Positions 6,920 to 14,516 of a stretch of 25,738 bases of DNA are shown here, in pieces. Under the pieces are notes generated by a model. It worked only from the letters and a program-made list of their open reading frames with translations. It searched no databases and was not told the origin of the DNA. The DNA is from a virus, in IMG/VR virus record IMGVR_UViG_3300044681_000219, positions 1 through 25,738 of that record, one strand, 5' to 3'. Position numbers and translations under genes: made by a program. Position 1 is the stretch's first letter. Each line of letters starts with the position of its first letter.

Positions 6920-8182
6920 ATGGCTCTGACTAATGGGACTAATCTTACTACGCTTAGCGATATTCTCAAGGAGTATTACCTTGGGCCGGTCGCTGAGCAG
7001 TTGAATAATGAGGTGCTTCTTCTGGCGCGGTTGAATTCGCGTTCTGAGGATCTGGTGGGTAAGCGGGCTTATGTTCCGCTTCATACGTCGCGGTCGGCTG
7101 GTATTGGCGCTCGCGCCGAGGCTGCCGCTCTGCCTGCGGCTGGTAATCAGGACTACGATAAGGCTGTATACGACCTGAAGTATCTGTATGGTCGTGTGCA
7201 GGTTACGGGTCCGTCGATGGCTAAGACGAAGAACGAGGCTGGTGCTTTCCTTCAGGCTCTTAAGTCTGAGTTGGATGGTATTCGCAACGATCTTCAGAAG
7301 GATCTGGCTCGTCAGGTCTATGGTAATGGTACTGCTCAGATTGTGCAGTGTGGTACTACCACGTCTGATACGACGGTTGTTCTTAATACCGCTGCTGGTA
7401 AGGAGGCGATTCGTAAGGGTCAGTTGTATGTTGGTATGACTATTGACATTGGTACTGTTGCTGATGTTGATACGATTAGTGGCGCGACTCCTCGTACGAT
7501 TACGGCTGTTGACTTTGCCAATGCCACGATTGATATTTCGGGTGCTGCTGTGACGACTTCTTCGTCGCATTACATTACTCGTGCTGGCGCTGGTGTTGAC
7601 GGTGGGGCGACCGCGAACGGTTCGCGCTCGTCCGAGGTTGATGGTCTTCAGCGGCTCGTGTCTGAGTCTGCTACGTATGTTGGCGAGATTGATGCGTCGG
7701 CAAATACGTGGTGGGATAACAAGCGCGTGACGTCTGTTGGCGCTCTTGCTCTTGATGACATTCAGCAGGGTCTTAACCTTGTTCGCCTTGAGGGTGGTAC
7801 TCCCACCGTCATGGTTACGTCGATGGGTGTGCAGCGTGAGTTGTATAACCTGCTTCAGGATCAGGTTCGTTATGTTGATCCGATGTCGTACAATTATGCG
7901 GCTGGTTTCAAGACGCTGGAGTATGCTGGTATGCCGATTATCTCGGACATTGATGCTCCGTATGGTAATCTGTACGTGCTGGACGAGTCCACCATTAAGG
8001 TGTTCTCGGATCAGGATTGGCATTTCCTTGATTCTGACGGGCAGACGCTTCGTCAGGTGTCGGGTTATGATGCTTTTGAGGCGATCATGACTCGCTACAT
8101 GAACCTTGGTATGACCAAGCGGTCTAACCAGTGTGTCCTTGCGGACATTACTGTTGACGGCTCGGCTGATCTCGGTATCTAA
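6920..8182 (+). CDS. Major capsid protein
   Basis: A 420-residue protein from ATG at 6920, with AAGGGGG (6903-6909) ten bases upstream. It would form the icosahedral shell with the HK97 fold, and it shows features expected of such coats: an N-terminal helical LSDILKEYYLGPVAEQLNNE (12-31), a YVPLHTSRS turn and E-loop-like segment (50-85), then the central helix GAFLQALKSELDGIRNDLQK (108-127). The beta/alpha middle and the C-terminal VSGYDAFEAIMTRYMNLGM are also typical. Codons here are richer in C-ending forms (GAC, TAC, AAC) than in neighbours, which often marks the most highly expressed gene. It lies between scaffold and a strong hairpin, which would limit read-through. Confidence 0.9.
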   Translation: MALTNGTNLTTLSDILKEYYLGPVAEQLNNEVLLLARLNSRSEDLVGKRAYVPLHTSRSAGIGARAEAAALPAAGNQDYDKAVYDLKYLYGRVQVTGPSMAKTKNEAGAFLQALKSELDGIRNDLQKDLARQVYGNGTAQIVQCGTTTSDTTVVLNTAAGKEAIRKGQLYVGMTIDIGTVADVDTISGATPRTITAVDFANATIDISGAAVTTSSSHYITRAGAGVDGGATANGSRSSEVDGLQRLVSESATYVGEIDASANTWWDNKRVTSVGALALDDIQQGLNLVRLEGGTPTVMVTSMGVQRELYNLLQDQVRYVDPMSYNYAAGFKTLEYAGMPIISDIDAPYGNLYVLDESTIKVFSDQDWHFLDSDGQTLRQVSGYDAFEAIMTRYMNLGMTKRSNQCVLADITVDGSADLGI

Positions 8183-8188
8183 TTTGGG

Positions 8189-8218
8189 TAGGGAGGGGCT
8201 TAGGCCCCTCCCTATTCT
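8189..8218 (+). terminator. Strong hairpin terminator after the capsid gene
   Basis: Arms 8189-8199 and 8204-8214 are perfectly complementary over 11 bp, nine of them G/C-rich (GGGAGGGGC with its complement), closing a TTAG loop (8200-8203). It begins six bases after the capsid stop. The tail TTCT is only weakly T-rich, so it may be a partial terminator or an mRNA-stabilising end that raises capsid expression over the genes below. Terminators directly after the major capsid gene are known in podoviruses such as T7. Confidence 0.82.
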
Positions 8219-8234
8219 AGCATAAGGAGTGATA

Positions 8235-8351
8235 ATGCCTAAGAAGTTGGATGATATTGTTAGTGCTTTGAAGCGTGATAATCCGTCTTGGCCTGAGTCT
8301 AAGGTTTGGGCTATTGCACAGTCTACGTATAAAAAGATGCAAGGAAAGTAG
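8235..8351 (+). CDS. 38-residue helical protein
   Basis: ATG at 8235 follows AAGGAG (8224-8229) just after the terminator hairpin. The product is one small basic helical unit: MPKKLDDIVSALKRDNPS and then a WPESKVWAIAQSTYKK segment (19-34). Short proteins with a similar [SK]KVWAIA-x-x-x-YKK ending accompany head genes of other environmental phages, in my recollection. The function is unknown; a capsid-associated or DNA-contacting peptide is possible. It is the first gene downstream of the hairpin and is clustered with the next small basic protein. Confidence 0.65.
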   Translation: MPKKLDDIVSALKRDNPSWPESKVWAIAQSTYKKMQGK

Positions 8352-8358
8352 GTGAGTT

Positions 8359-8616
8359 ATGTCGGAGGCTTGGACTCGTAAGGAAGGTAAGAATCCTGAG
8401 GGTGGTTTGAATGCTAAGGGCCGTAGGTCGTATAAGAAGGGTACGCTTAAGCCTCCGGTGTCTGCTAAGCAGGCTAGGAAGTCGCCTAAGGCTGCTGCTC
8501 GGCGGCGCTCGTTTTGTGCGCGTATGAGTGGTATGAAAAAGAAGTTAACGTCGGCTAAGACGGCTAATGATCCTAATAGTCGTATTAATAAGAGTTTAAG
8601 AAAGTGGGATTGCTAA
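8359..8616 (+). CDS. Small basic DUF6321-like protein
   Basis: ATG at 8359 gives an 85-residue, strongly Lys/Arg-rich protein. The N-terminus WTRKEGKNPEGGLNAKGRRS (5-24), the middle KPPVSAKQARKSPKAAARRR (31-50), the FCARMSGMK segment (52-60) and the closing LRKWDC match my memory of the DUF6321 family found beside head genes in aquatic phages. No function is established for that family. The charge suggests binding to DNA or to the inner capsid surface. Its stop overlaps the next start (TAATG at 8614-8618). Confidence 0.75.
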   Translation: MSEAWTRKEGKNPEGGLNAKGRRSYKKGTLKPPVSAKQARKSPKAAARRRSFCARMSGMKKKLTSAKTANDPNSRINKSLRKWDC

Positions 8617-9053
8617 TGAGTGGAATTTATATTCCGGGTCATGGTGAGATGACTTTTGCTGAGGCTCGCGTTGATCGCGCGGTTCGTGAGTATGATGAGC
8701 GTTTGTTTTTTGCGCGGAATGCTGAGACTTGGGATTGGTGTGTGTATATTAAGATGCCTCGTCCTGAGCCTGCTTATCCTGTTATTGGGTTTGGTAATGA
8801 GATTCCTAGTGTTGATGTTGTTATGCAGCGTATTATGGCTGCTGATACGATGCGGCATGGTTGGCAAATTCTTCATGATGTTGTTAAATCGCAAGAGGAT
8901 TATAAGAAGCAGTTTAAGGATAAGACGGATGAGGCGGGTGAGGAGTCGGCTGAGCATATTGAGTTTATGCTTCGTCAGCATGGCGAGTCTCCTGTTATTA
9001 AAGAGTTTATTGATTATGATGTACCTAAGGAGGTGAGTAATAATGACGCTTGA
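8616..9053 (+). CDS. Conserved head-associated protein of unknown function
   Basis: A 145-residue product from ATG at 8616, which overlaps the previous stop; an in-frame GTG at 8604 would add four residues. Residues 9-30 carry GEMTFAEARVDRAVREYDER, then a WDWCVYIKMPRPEPAYPVIG segment (40-59) and FGNEIPSVDVVMQRIMAADT (60-79) before a charged helical half. Proteins of this size and layout lie between capsid and adaptor genes in several environmental and actinobacterial phages (recollection). It could be a head-completion or decoration factor. No catalytic motif is visible. It overlaps the adaptor gene by 11 bases. Confidence 0.65.
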   Translation: MSGIYIPGHGEMTFAEARVDRAVREYDERLFFARNAETWDWCVYIKMPRPEPAYPVIGFGNEIPSVDVVMQRIMAADTMRHGWQILHDVVKSQEDYKKQFKDKTDEAGEESAEHIEFMLRQHGESPVIKEFIDYDVPKEVSNNDA

Positions 9054-9741
9054 TGAGATGTATGATGAGATGGATTTGTATGGGTTTGAGGATTTTGAAG
9101 AGGCGCAAAAGTTGCTTTTGCTGAATGAGGCGTATTTTGATATTGTTACTCGTGAGCCTTGGCCGTTTCTTGAGAAGGTTGTAGAGTTTATTGTTCCTAA
9201 TGGGACTTCTCAGATTACTAGTGGTTCTAGTTTTCGTGTTGTGAATTCTACGAATACGCTTAATAATAGTGCTGGTGTTGGGACGTATACTGAGCATAGT
9301 GTGAATACGGTGCTTAGTTTTCTTGATGTGTCAAATGATATTGTTATGGTGCCTGAGCGTGCGGATGTGATTGAGAAGAATTATCGGGTTGCTAATGATA
9401 CGAGTACGCCTAATAAGTATTATTTTGTTGGTGATGATATGTTTGTGTATCCGGCTATTAATGGTTCGCCGACGATGCGTTTGTATTTTCTTCAGTTGCC
9501 TGTTGCGGCTACTGATACTTCGGGTACGGGTGCTTGGCTTATTCCTAGTCGTCATCATAGTATTGTGTTGTATGGTGCGCTTGTTAAGGCGTTTCTTGTT
9601 AATGATGATCCGCAGGCTTCTGTGTTTCAGAATTTGTTTGAGCAGCGTTATCAGCAGATGCGGGCTGATGTTTGGATGAATCAGTATGATCGTACGGATA
9701 GGATTTATACTCTTACGGATTCGTATGATTGGTCTTATTAG
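9043..9741 (+). CDS. Head-tail adaptor (tail tubular protein A / gp4-like)
   Basis: ATG at 9043 has the strong AAGGAGG (9027-9033) upstream. The 232-residue protein opens with helices ending in LLLNEAYFDIVTREPWPFLE (25-44). The REPWPF segment is typical of podovirus adaptors related to T7 gp11 and P22 gp4. A beta-rich middle follows (PERADVIEKNYRV and FVYPAINGSPTMRLYFLQLP). The C-terminal helices contain FLVNDDPQASVFQNLFEQRY. It would form the ring joining portal to nozzle. The nozzle-like gene immediately downstream supports this. Confidence 0.78.
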   Translation: MTLDEMYDEMDLYGFEDFEEAQKLLLLNEAYFDIVTREPWPFLEKVVEFIVPNGTSQITSGSSFRVVNSTNTLNNSAGVGTYTEHSVNTVLSFLDVSNDIVMVPERADVIEKNYRVANDTSTPNKYYFVGDDMFVYPAINGSPTMRLYFLQLPVAATDTSGTGAWLIPSRHHSIVLYGALVKAFLVNDDPQASVFQNLFEQRYQQMRADVWMNQYDRTDRIYTLTDSYDWSY

Positions 9742-9752
9742 GGGGTGATTGA

Positions 9753-12524
9753 GTGACTGGTTTGACTTATGCTAATCAGGTTGGTGCGCCGGGTGGGTTA
9801 AATCAGGCCGCTCCGGGGACGTTTATTCCAGAGGATTTTGTGCGCTGGTCGCAGGATGTGTTGTTTGATAGGGCTGGATTGTTGCGTCGTCGTAAGCCGT
9901 TTGAGACATTTACGCTTTATAATAATGATGGTAGTACGGTTAGTCAGCCATCTACTGCTGGAGAGCGTGTCATTGGTGTTATTTCTACGCTTAATTTTGA
10001 TAATGAAGCGGTTTTTGGTCTTGTTGTTACTAATGATACGATTATTCCTGCTTATACTAAAATTTATTTTTATGATAAAGAATTTAAGTATCAGTCTTTT
10101 TCTACGCTTGATGCTTTTTCTAGTAATGCTATTTTGTCTGCTAAGCCTGATATTAATAATAGTTTGTGGATTGGTATTTTAGACGAGTATGGTTTGGCGT
10201 CGGAGAGTAATACGCAACAATTGTATTATTGGCGTGGAGCGACGGGTGTTGATGGTACTACAATTACTTTTGTTGATGATAGTGGTCCCATAAATATTTA
10301 TGATAGTTGTGCTACTATTAGTGCTTATACTGTTACTGAGACTGTAGGCGCGTTAACCCCTAGTAATAAAATTCTTACTAATGTTATTAGTGTTAGTGCT
10401 TCTAATGCTACTTATACGTCTTCTTATAATTCTAATGAACTTAGTAAGGGTATGTTTTGTTTTGCGCGTCACCGGGACACTGGTGAAGAGTATTATATTG
10501 GAGATGTAAAAAGTTTTAATGCTATTAGTGTTACTTTAGAGAAGAATGTGCTTACATGGCCGAGTACTTTTGTTGATGAAGCACTTTCCGATTATTATGA
10601 CTTGGTTTTTTATAATACTCGTCCTTATATTCATAATCATGGACGAGGATTATTAACTATTGAAAAAGGTGCTACTAATTTAACTGGTGTTAGTGGTCCT
10701 ATTGGTAGTGAGGGTGAGGGGCATTTTGCGGCTGCTGGTCTTGGAGAAGTAGATCGCACATTTCGCGTATTTCGGTCGTCTGATAATCTTCTTTTAGGCG
10801 CGTTGACAAGTACGGATTCTTATAATGCTGCTCCTGATAATGAAACTTTAAAGTTTGAGTATGGTACAGCGAGTGGCGGCGGATCGTCAATTCAGTATCG
10901 GGCATTCGGCGATTTTACTGTTAAGATGGCTGCCGACGAGTATGTTATTTATGATACTACTAAGCCTGTTTCTTGGCATAAGGATCGTACTAATAAGAAG
11001 TTTCCCGGAGTATTTCATGCGACTTACTCGGGACTTAACTGGTATGGTAATGCTGGCGAATTAGAAAACCAGAATCGTATTGTATTTAGTGCTCCGCATA
11101 ATTCTGAAAGTGTTGATCTTTCTAAGGATTCTGCGGACTCTATTCTGCTGCCTACAAACCAGCAGATGCGTGGTATGGCTACGTCTAACTCTGGCCTTCT
11201 CGTATTTTTTGAGGATAAGACGTATATTATTCGTGGTAATTATCGTCTTAACTTTTCTGTAGAGGAGTTGTATCCTGAGGGGTGCTTGTCTGCTCAGAGT
11301 ATTGTAGAGTTTGGTGGTGGCGTGTTCTGGGCTTCTAAGCGTGGTATTATGCTATTTGATGGTAATACTGTACGTAATCTTGTTCAGGATAATCTTGGCT
11401 CGTATTATACTGATAGTATTAAGCCTTTTGATGCTATTAATAATGCTGTGTATGCGTTTGTGTATAAGGATTATTTGTTTATGCATTTTACTCGCTTCCA
11501 GTCTCCGTTTAATCCTGTTAGGTATGAGCCTATTTATGCAGAGGGTATTGATACTACGGAGGCTATTGCTAATTATACTGCTGAGGATTGGGATCCTGAT
11601 TTTGAGATTGATGATTTTGATCCTGTTAATAATGTTCCTATTTATTGGGATTATATTAAGATGTATAAGTCTGGGCGTACTGGTGCCTTATGGGGAGAAG
11701 ATGTTCCTTCAAACGAGACTTATTGGGGTGATGGGGATTCGGATGTGTATTGGGGGCCTATCTACCAAGATTATGGTATGACGTTTGCTATTTATCTTCC
11801 GACTAATGCTATCACTACGCTTAGTAATTTTGATTTTCGTGGTTTTACTTCGCTAGACTTGTTTGATGCTGTACGTGGTCTAGTTGGTGTTAACGCGGTT
11901 AATCCGACCGGAGTTGTTGGTGTTGCACCGCGCATTATTGATTTAGATAGTATGATGCGGATTGAGAATAATCATACGACTTCTGAGGATTCAGAGTTGT
12001 GTGAGAATGTTTTTAAGCCTGCTGAATTGTATTATAAGGGGCCTGATTTTTATCTTCAGACTAAGCATTATACGTTTGGTGATCCGACGCTGCGTAAGTG
12101 GTTCCGACAATTATTCCTTAATCTTTATCAGATTGATGGTGGTTTGCGGCTTGATATTGTTGATAATGAGGATAAGGATCTTATTGATATTGAGAAGAAG
12201 CGGCATCGTAATTGGGAGATTTTTGTTGAGGATTTGTATAATTGGGGAGAGATTCAAGATGTGATTCTTCCTAAGCAGTTGTCTCCTAATCGTTCTACGT
12301 GGGAGAATGTTGAGAATGTTGGCTTAACGTGGTACGAGTTTTCTGATGCTCAGTATGAGCGGCGTAAGAAGAAGTTTAGTTGGCGTTACCCTTCGATGGG
12401 TTTTCGTTTGTATCAGATGAATAATTTTAGGCCGCGTAATTATCAGACGGCTCAGCGTCCTCATACTGTGGATATTGATTCGTGGAGTATTGGTTTTAAG
12501 CCTATGCGTCAAAGTAGGGTGTAA
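9753..12524 (+). CDS. Tail nozzle protein (tail tubular protein B / gp10-like)
   Basis: A 923-residue protein from GTG at 9753, 7 bases after AGGGGG (9740-9745). The start GGLNQAAPGTFIPEDF (14-29) followed by DVLFDRAGLLRRRKPF is characteristic of T7 gp12- and P22 gp10-type nozzles. The body is beta-rich. Around residues 439-540 it carries NRIVFSAPHNSESVDLS, LLPTNQQMRGMATSNSG, LVFFEDKTYIIRG and GGVFWASKRGIMLFDG, the propeller-like signature of these proteins. The far C-terminus is rich in Tyr/Trp/Phe. It would build the tip of the short tail on the adaptor ring. It is longer than T7 gp12 (about 794), within the range of environmental relatives. Confidence 0.78.
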   Translation: MTGLTYANQVGAPGGLNQAAPGTFIPEDFVRWSQDVLFDRAGLLRRRKPFETFTLYNNDGSTVSQPSTAGERVIGVISTLNFDNEAVFGLVVTNDTIIPAYTKIYFYDKEFKYQSFSTLDAFSSNAILSAKPDINNSLWIGILDEYGLASESNTQQLYYWRGATGVDGTTITFVDDSGPINIYDSCATISAYTVTETVGALTPSNKILTNVISVSASNATYTSSYNSNELSKGMFCFARHRDTGEEYYIGDVKSFNAISVTLEKNVLTWPSTFVDEALSDYYDLVFYNTRPYIHNHGRGLLTIEKGATNLTGVSGPIGSEGEGHFAAAGLGEVDRTFRVFRSSDNLLLGALTSTDSYNAAPDNETLKFEYGTASGGGSSIQYRAFGDFTVKMAADEYVIYDTTKPVSWHKDRTNKKFPGVFHATYSGLNWYGNAGELENQNRIVFSAPHNSESVDLSKDSADSILLPTNQQMRGMATSNSGLLVFFEDKTYIIRGNYRLNFSVEELYPEGCLSAQSIVEFGGGVFWASKRGIMLFDGNTVRNLVQDNLGSYYTDSIKPFDAINNAVYAFVYKDYLFMHFTRFQSPFNPVRYEPIYAEGIDTTEAIANYTAEDWDPDFEIDDFDPVNNVPIYWDYIKMYKSGRTGALWGEDVPSNETYWGDGDSDVYWGPIYQDYGMTFAIYLPTNAITTLSNFDFRGFTSLDLFDAVRGLVGVNAVNPTGVVGVAPRIIDLDSMMRIENNHTTSEDSELCENVFKPAELYYKGPDFYLQTKHYTFGDPTLRKWFRQLFLNLYQIDGGLRLDIVDNEDKDLIDIEKKRHRNWEIFVEDLYNWGEIQDVILPKQLSPNRSTWENVENVGLTWYEFSDAQYERRKKKFSWRYPSMGFRLYQMNNFRPRNYQTAQRPHTVDIDSWSIGFKPMRQSRV

Positions 12525-12526
12525 TT

Positions 12527-13372
12527 ATGGCTGGTTATGATCTTAATACTGCTGCTGGTCAGGCAGAGTTTGAGCGGCGTATGGCGAGTATTATTAAGAA
12601 TGAGGTTGGTTCTTATACTCGTACTGCTTTGTCTCAGAGTCTTGGTGGTGTGCAGCAGACGCAGAATAATCTGGATAATACTAATCTTAGTATTGTTCCT
12701 ATTGGTAGTATTATTGCGTTTGGTGGTGTTACGCTGCCGAACGAATTTTTGTGGTGTGATGGTAGTCTTATTCGTAAGGATAAGTATGCTCGTTTGTTTA
12801 CTGTTCTTGGTGTTGATCGTTATGGTAGTGATACTTCTGATGAGTTTTATTTGCCTAATTTGCTTAGTAGAAATCCGCGAGGAGCGTCTAGTGTTAATGC
12901 TAATGTTAGCCTTAATGCTGTTAATGTTTTAAGTCATACGGGTGTATTAAATCATTTGCAGGCTAATACTAACGCTAATATTGCTATTGCCGATACAGAC
13001 CTTACTCATGCACATAATCATGATCATAATTTTAATCATGGTCATAGTAATAATAATGCTGGTCAAGGAGACACGCATAATCATGCTTTTCAAGGCGCTA
13101 CTACTAGTATTTCTCGTGCTGCTGGTAATCAGGCGGGCCTAGCGGCCGCTACACACAATCATGGTTTTACTGGTAGTTCGGCTACACATACTCATGCTCA
13201 TGGATTAAACTCAAATAATAGTAATGTGGGTGCTGGAAATAGTACAAACGCAAACGCTCTCGGTAATCATACTCATAATTTTGTTGGTGGCGTACGTGAT
13301 CATAGCATTAATGATCATACTGTTTCTAGTTTTTCTGCTTATCAAACTGTTAATTATATTATTAAATATTGA
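12527..13372 (+). CDS. Tail collar protein with histidine-rich tip
   Basis: A 281-residue adhesin from ATG at 12527, two bases after the nozzle stop. Residues 1-55 are helical (an anchor-like region). Residues 56-120 match a phage tail collar domain: IVPIGSIIAFGGVTLPNEFL, WCDGSLI, and then YARLFTVLGVDRYG and FYLPNL. The rest is Asn/Gly/His-rich with H-x-H pairs at 161-167, 171-173, 184-186, 210-212, 221-225 and 248-250, totalling 17 histidines in 161-265. In T4 gp37 and gp12 such H-x-H motifs bind Fe or Zn in a trimeric needle or spike. I infer a metal-held trimeric tip that touches the host surface. Confidence 0.82.
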   Translation: MAGYDLNTAAGQAEFERRMASIIKNEVGSYTRTALSQSLGGVQQTQNNLDNTNLSIVPIGSIIAFGGVTLPNEFLWCDGSLIRKDKYARLFTVLGVDRYGSDTSDEFYLPNLLSRNPRGASSVNANVSLNAVNVLSHTGVLNHLQANTNANIAIADTDLTHAHNHDHNFNHGHSNNNAGQGDTHNHAFQGATTSISRAAGNQAGLAAATHNHGFTGSSATHTHAHGLNSNNSNVGAGNSTNANALGNHTHNFVGGVRDHSINDHTVSSFSAYQTVNYIIKY

Positions 13373-13377
13373 GGATT

Positions 13378-14118
13378 ATGAAAACTATTCAATTTACTCC
13401 AATTAAAAAGTCTGTTTTGGGGCTTATCCCTCCGCCTATTCCGGCGAGTAAAATGCTACCAGAGTGGTATAAGCAGCAGAATAGTATTATTGATGATAAA
13501 CTTATTATGAATGATAAAGGTTCTTTAAATATTACTGTTAAAAAGTGTATGCCCGTACTTGATGATATGACAGCGGGATATTATATCACGCTTCCTTCGG
13601 ATGTTATTGTTTCTTTTAAAGAGGGACGAGCATTGTTTAGTTGGAGTTTAGATGTTTTATCTCAACAGAATACGGATGGTAAAATTGATGTTCTTCCTAA
13701 TTTAGTTTCTTCTCATAGTGTTGAGCAAGTATCTAATCTACAAATACCATATGAGTATTCTAATGAGCCGTTTAAGTGGAATAATTATTATCGTATTACA
13801 ACGCCTGAGGGTTATTCTTGTATGTTTAGGCAACCGTCTTGGCGTTTTGATTTGCCTTTTTATACGTTTTCTGGTATTGTTGATACGGATAAGCATCCTG
13901 TTCCTGTTAATTTTCCTTTTCTTATTCGTCAAGACTGGGAAGGTATTATTGAGGCTGGTACGCCTATTGTTCAGGTTATTCCTTTTAAGCGTACTGATTG
14001 GTCTTCTGAAGTTTTGGGTACTAATAATAAAAAGGGTTCGCGCGAATTTCGTAAAAGCACCAAGAAACTTATGCATCGTTATAAAGATAATTGGAGGAGT
14101 ATTAAGGTATGGAAATAA
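13378..14118 (+). CDS. Unknown protein in the fibre region
   Basis: A 246-residue protein from ATG at 13378, with GAGG (13371-13374) spanning the previous stop; a TTG at 13369 would add three residues but lacks a site. Conserved-looking parts are PPPIPASKMLPEWYK (18-32) and KKCMPVLDDMTAGYYITL (55-72), then a Trp- and Pro-rich centre (FKWNNYYRI; FRQPSWRFDLPF) and a basic helical end. Similar proteins, as I recall, occur near fibre genes of marine phages but remain uncharacterised. No signal peptide, membrane span or enzyme motif is visible. Its AT-rich, A-ending codons differ from the head genes. Confidence 0.6.
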   Translation: MKTIQFTPIKKSVLGLIPPPIPASKMLPEWYKQQNSIIDDKLIMNDKGSLNITVKKCMPVLDDMTAGYYITLPSDVIVSFKEGRALFSWSLDVLSQQNTDGKIDVLPNLVSSHSVEQVSNLQIPYEYSNEPFKWNNYYRITTPEGYSCMFRQPSWRFDLPFYTFSGIVDTDKHPVPVNFPFLIRQDWEGIIEAGTPIVQVIPFKRTDWSSEVLGTNNKKGSREFRKSTKKLMHRYKDNWRSIKVWK

Positions 14119-14516
14119 ATCCTATTATTCTAGCCCTTAGTATTCATGGGCGTATTTATTGTGGGCTTGATGCTGAGGAAGCGTTAGCCGTCGCCGAACA
14201 AACAGTCGAATTAGCAATGGCTGATAATGAGGCTGATATTGTTGATCTTCTTGATATGTTTGATGATGTTTGGGCTGCTAGTCTTCTTGCTGGGACTATT
14301 CATGATGAGTCTACGATTCCTGAGCATCCATTAGATAATAAAACAAGGGTTTTAAATAATGCGGCTGATCCTGAAGAGTATGAAATGCTTGCTCTTTTAC
14401 CAGAAGAAAATTTTGGTGTTAAAACTAAGCCGCCTAAGCGTTATAAAGACCCTAAGTTTGTTGCTGTTAAAAAGAATAAGAAAAAGCGTCGTAAATGGGA
14501 TAAAGGAGGTGAATAA
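14109..14516 (+). CDS. Unknown acidic protein with lysine-rich tail
   Basis: ATG at 14109 overlaps the previous gene by 10 bases and gives 135 residues. GGAGG (14093-14097) is 11 bases upstream. Residues 20-60 are acidic helices (AEEALAVAEQTVELAMADNE and DDVWAASLL), followed by a flexible part. The end is strongly basic, with KKNKKKRRKWDKGG near 120-133. No family is recognised. The acidic core plus basic tail is common among small virion or chaperone-like proteins. Its stop overlaps the next start (TAATG at 14514-14518), coupling it to the fibre gene. Confidence 0.6.
   Translation: MEINPIILALSIHGRIYCGLDAEEALAVAEQTVELAMADNEADIVDLLDMFDDVWAASLLAGTIHDESTIPEHPLDNKTRVLNNAADPEEYEMLALLPEENFGVKTKPPKRYKDPKFVAVKKNKKKRRKWDKGGE

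Noticed and set aside
6758-8023. A 421-codon minus-strand frame opposite scaffold and capsid
   Set aside because: Low-quality Arg/Thr/Ile/Asn composition, no ribosome site, and full overlap with a well-supported capsid gene.
12900-13330. CRISPR-like or DNA repeat array in the His/Asn-rich region
   Set aside because: The CAT/AAT-rich pattern comes from the amino-acid content; spacing is irregular and there are no constant repeats with unique spacers.
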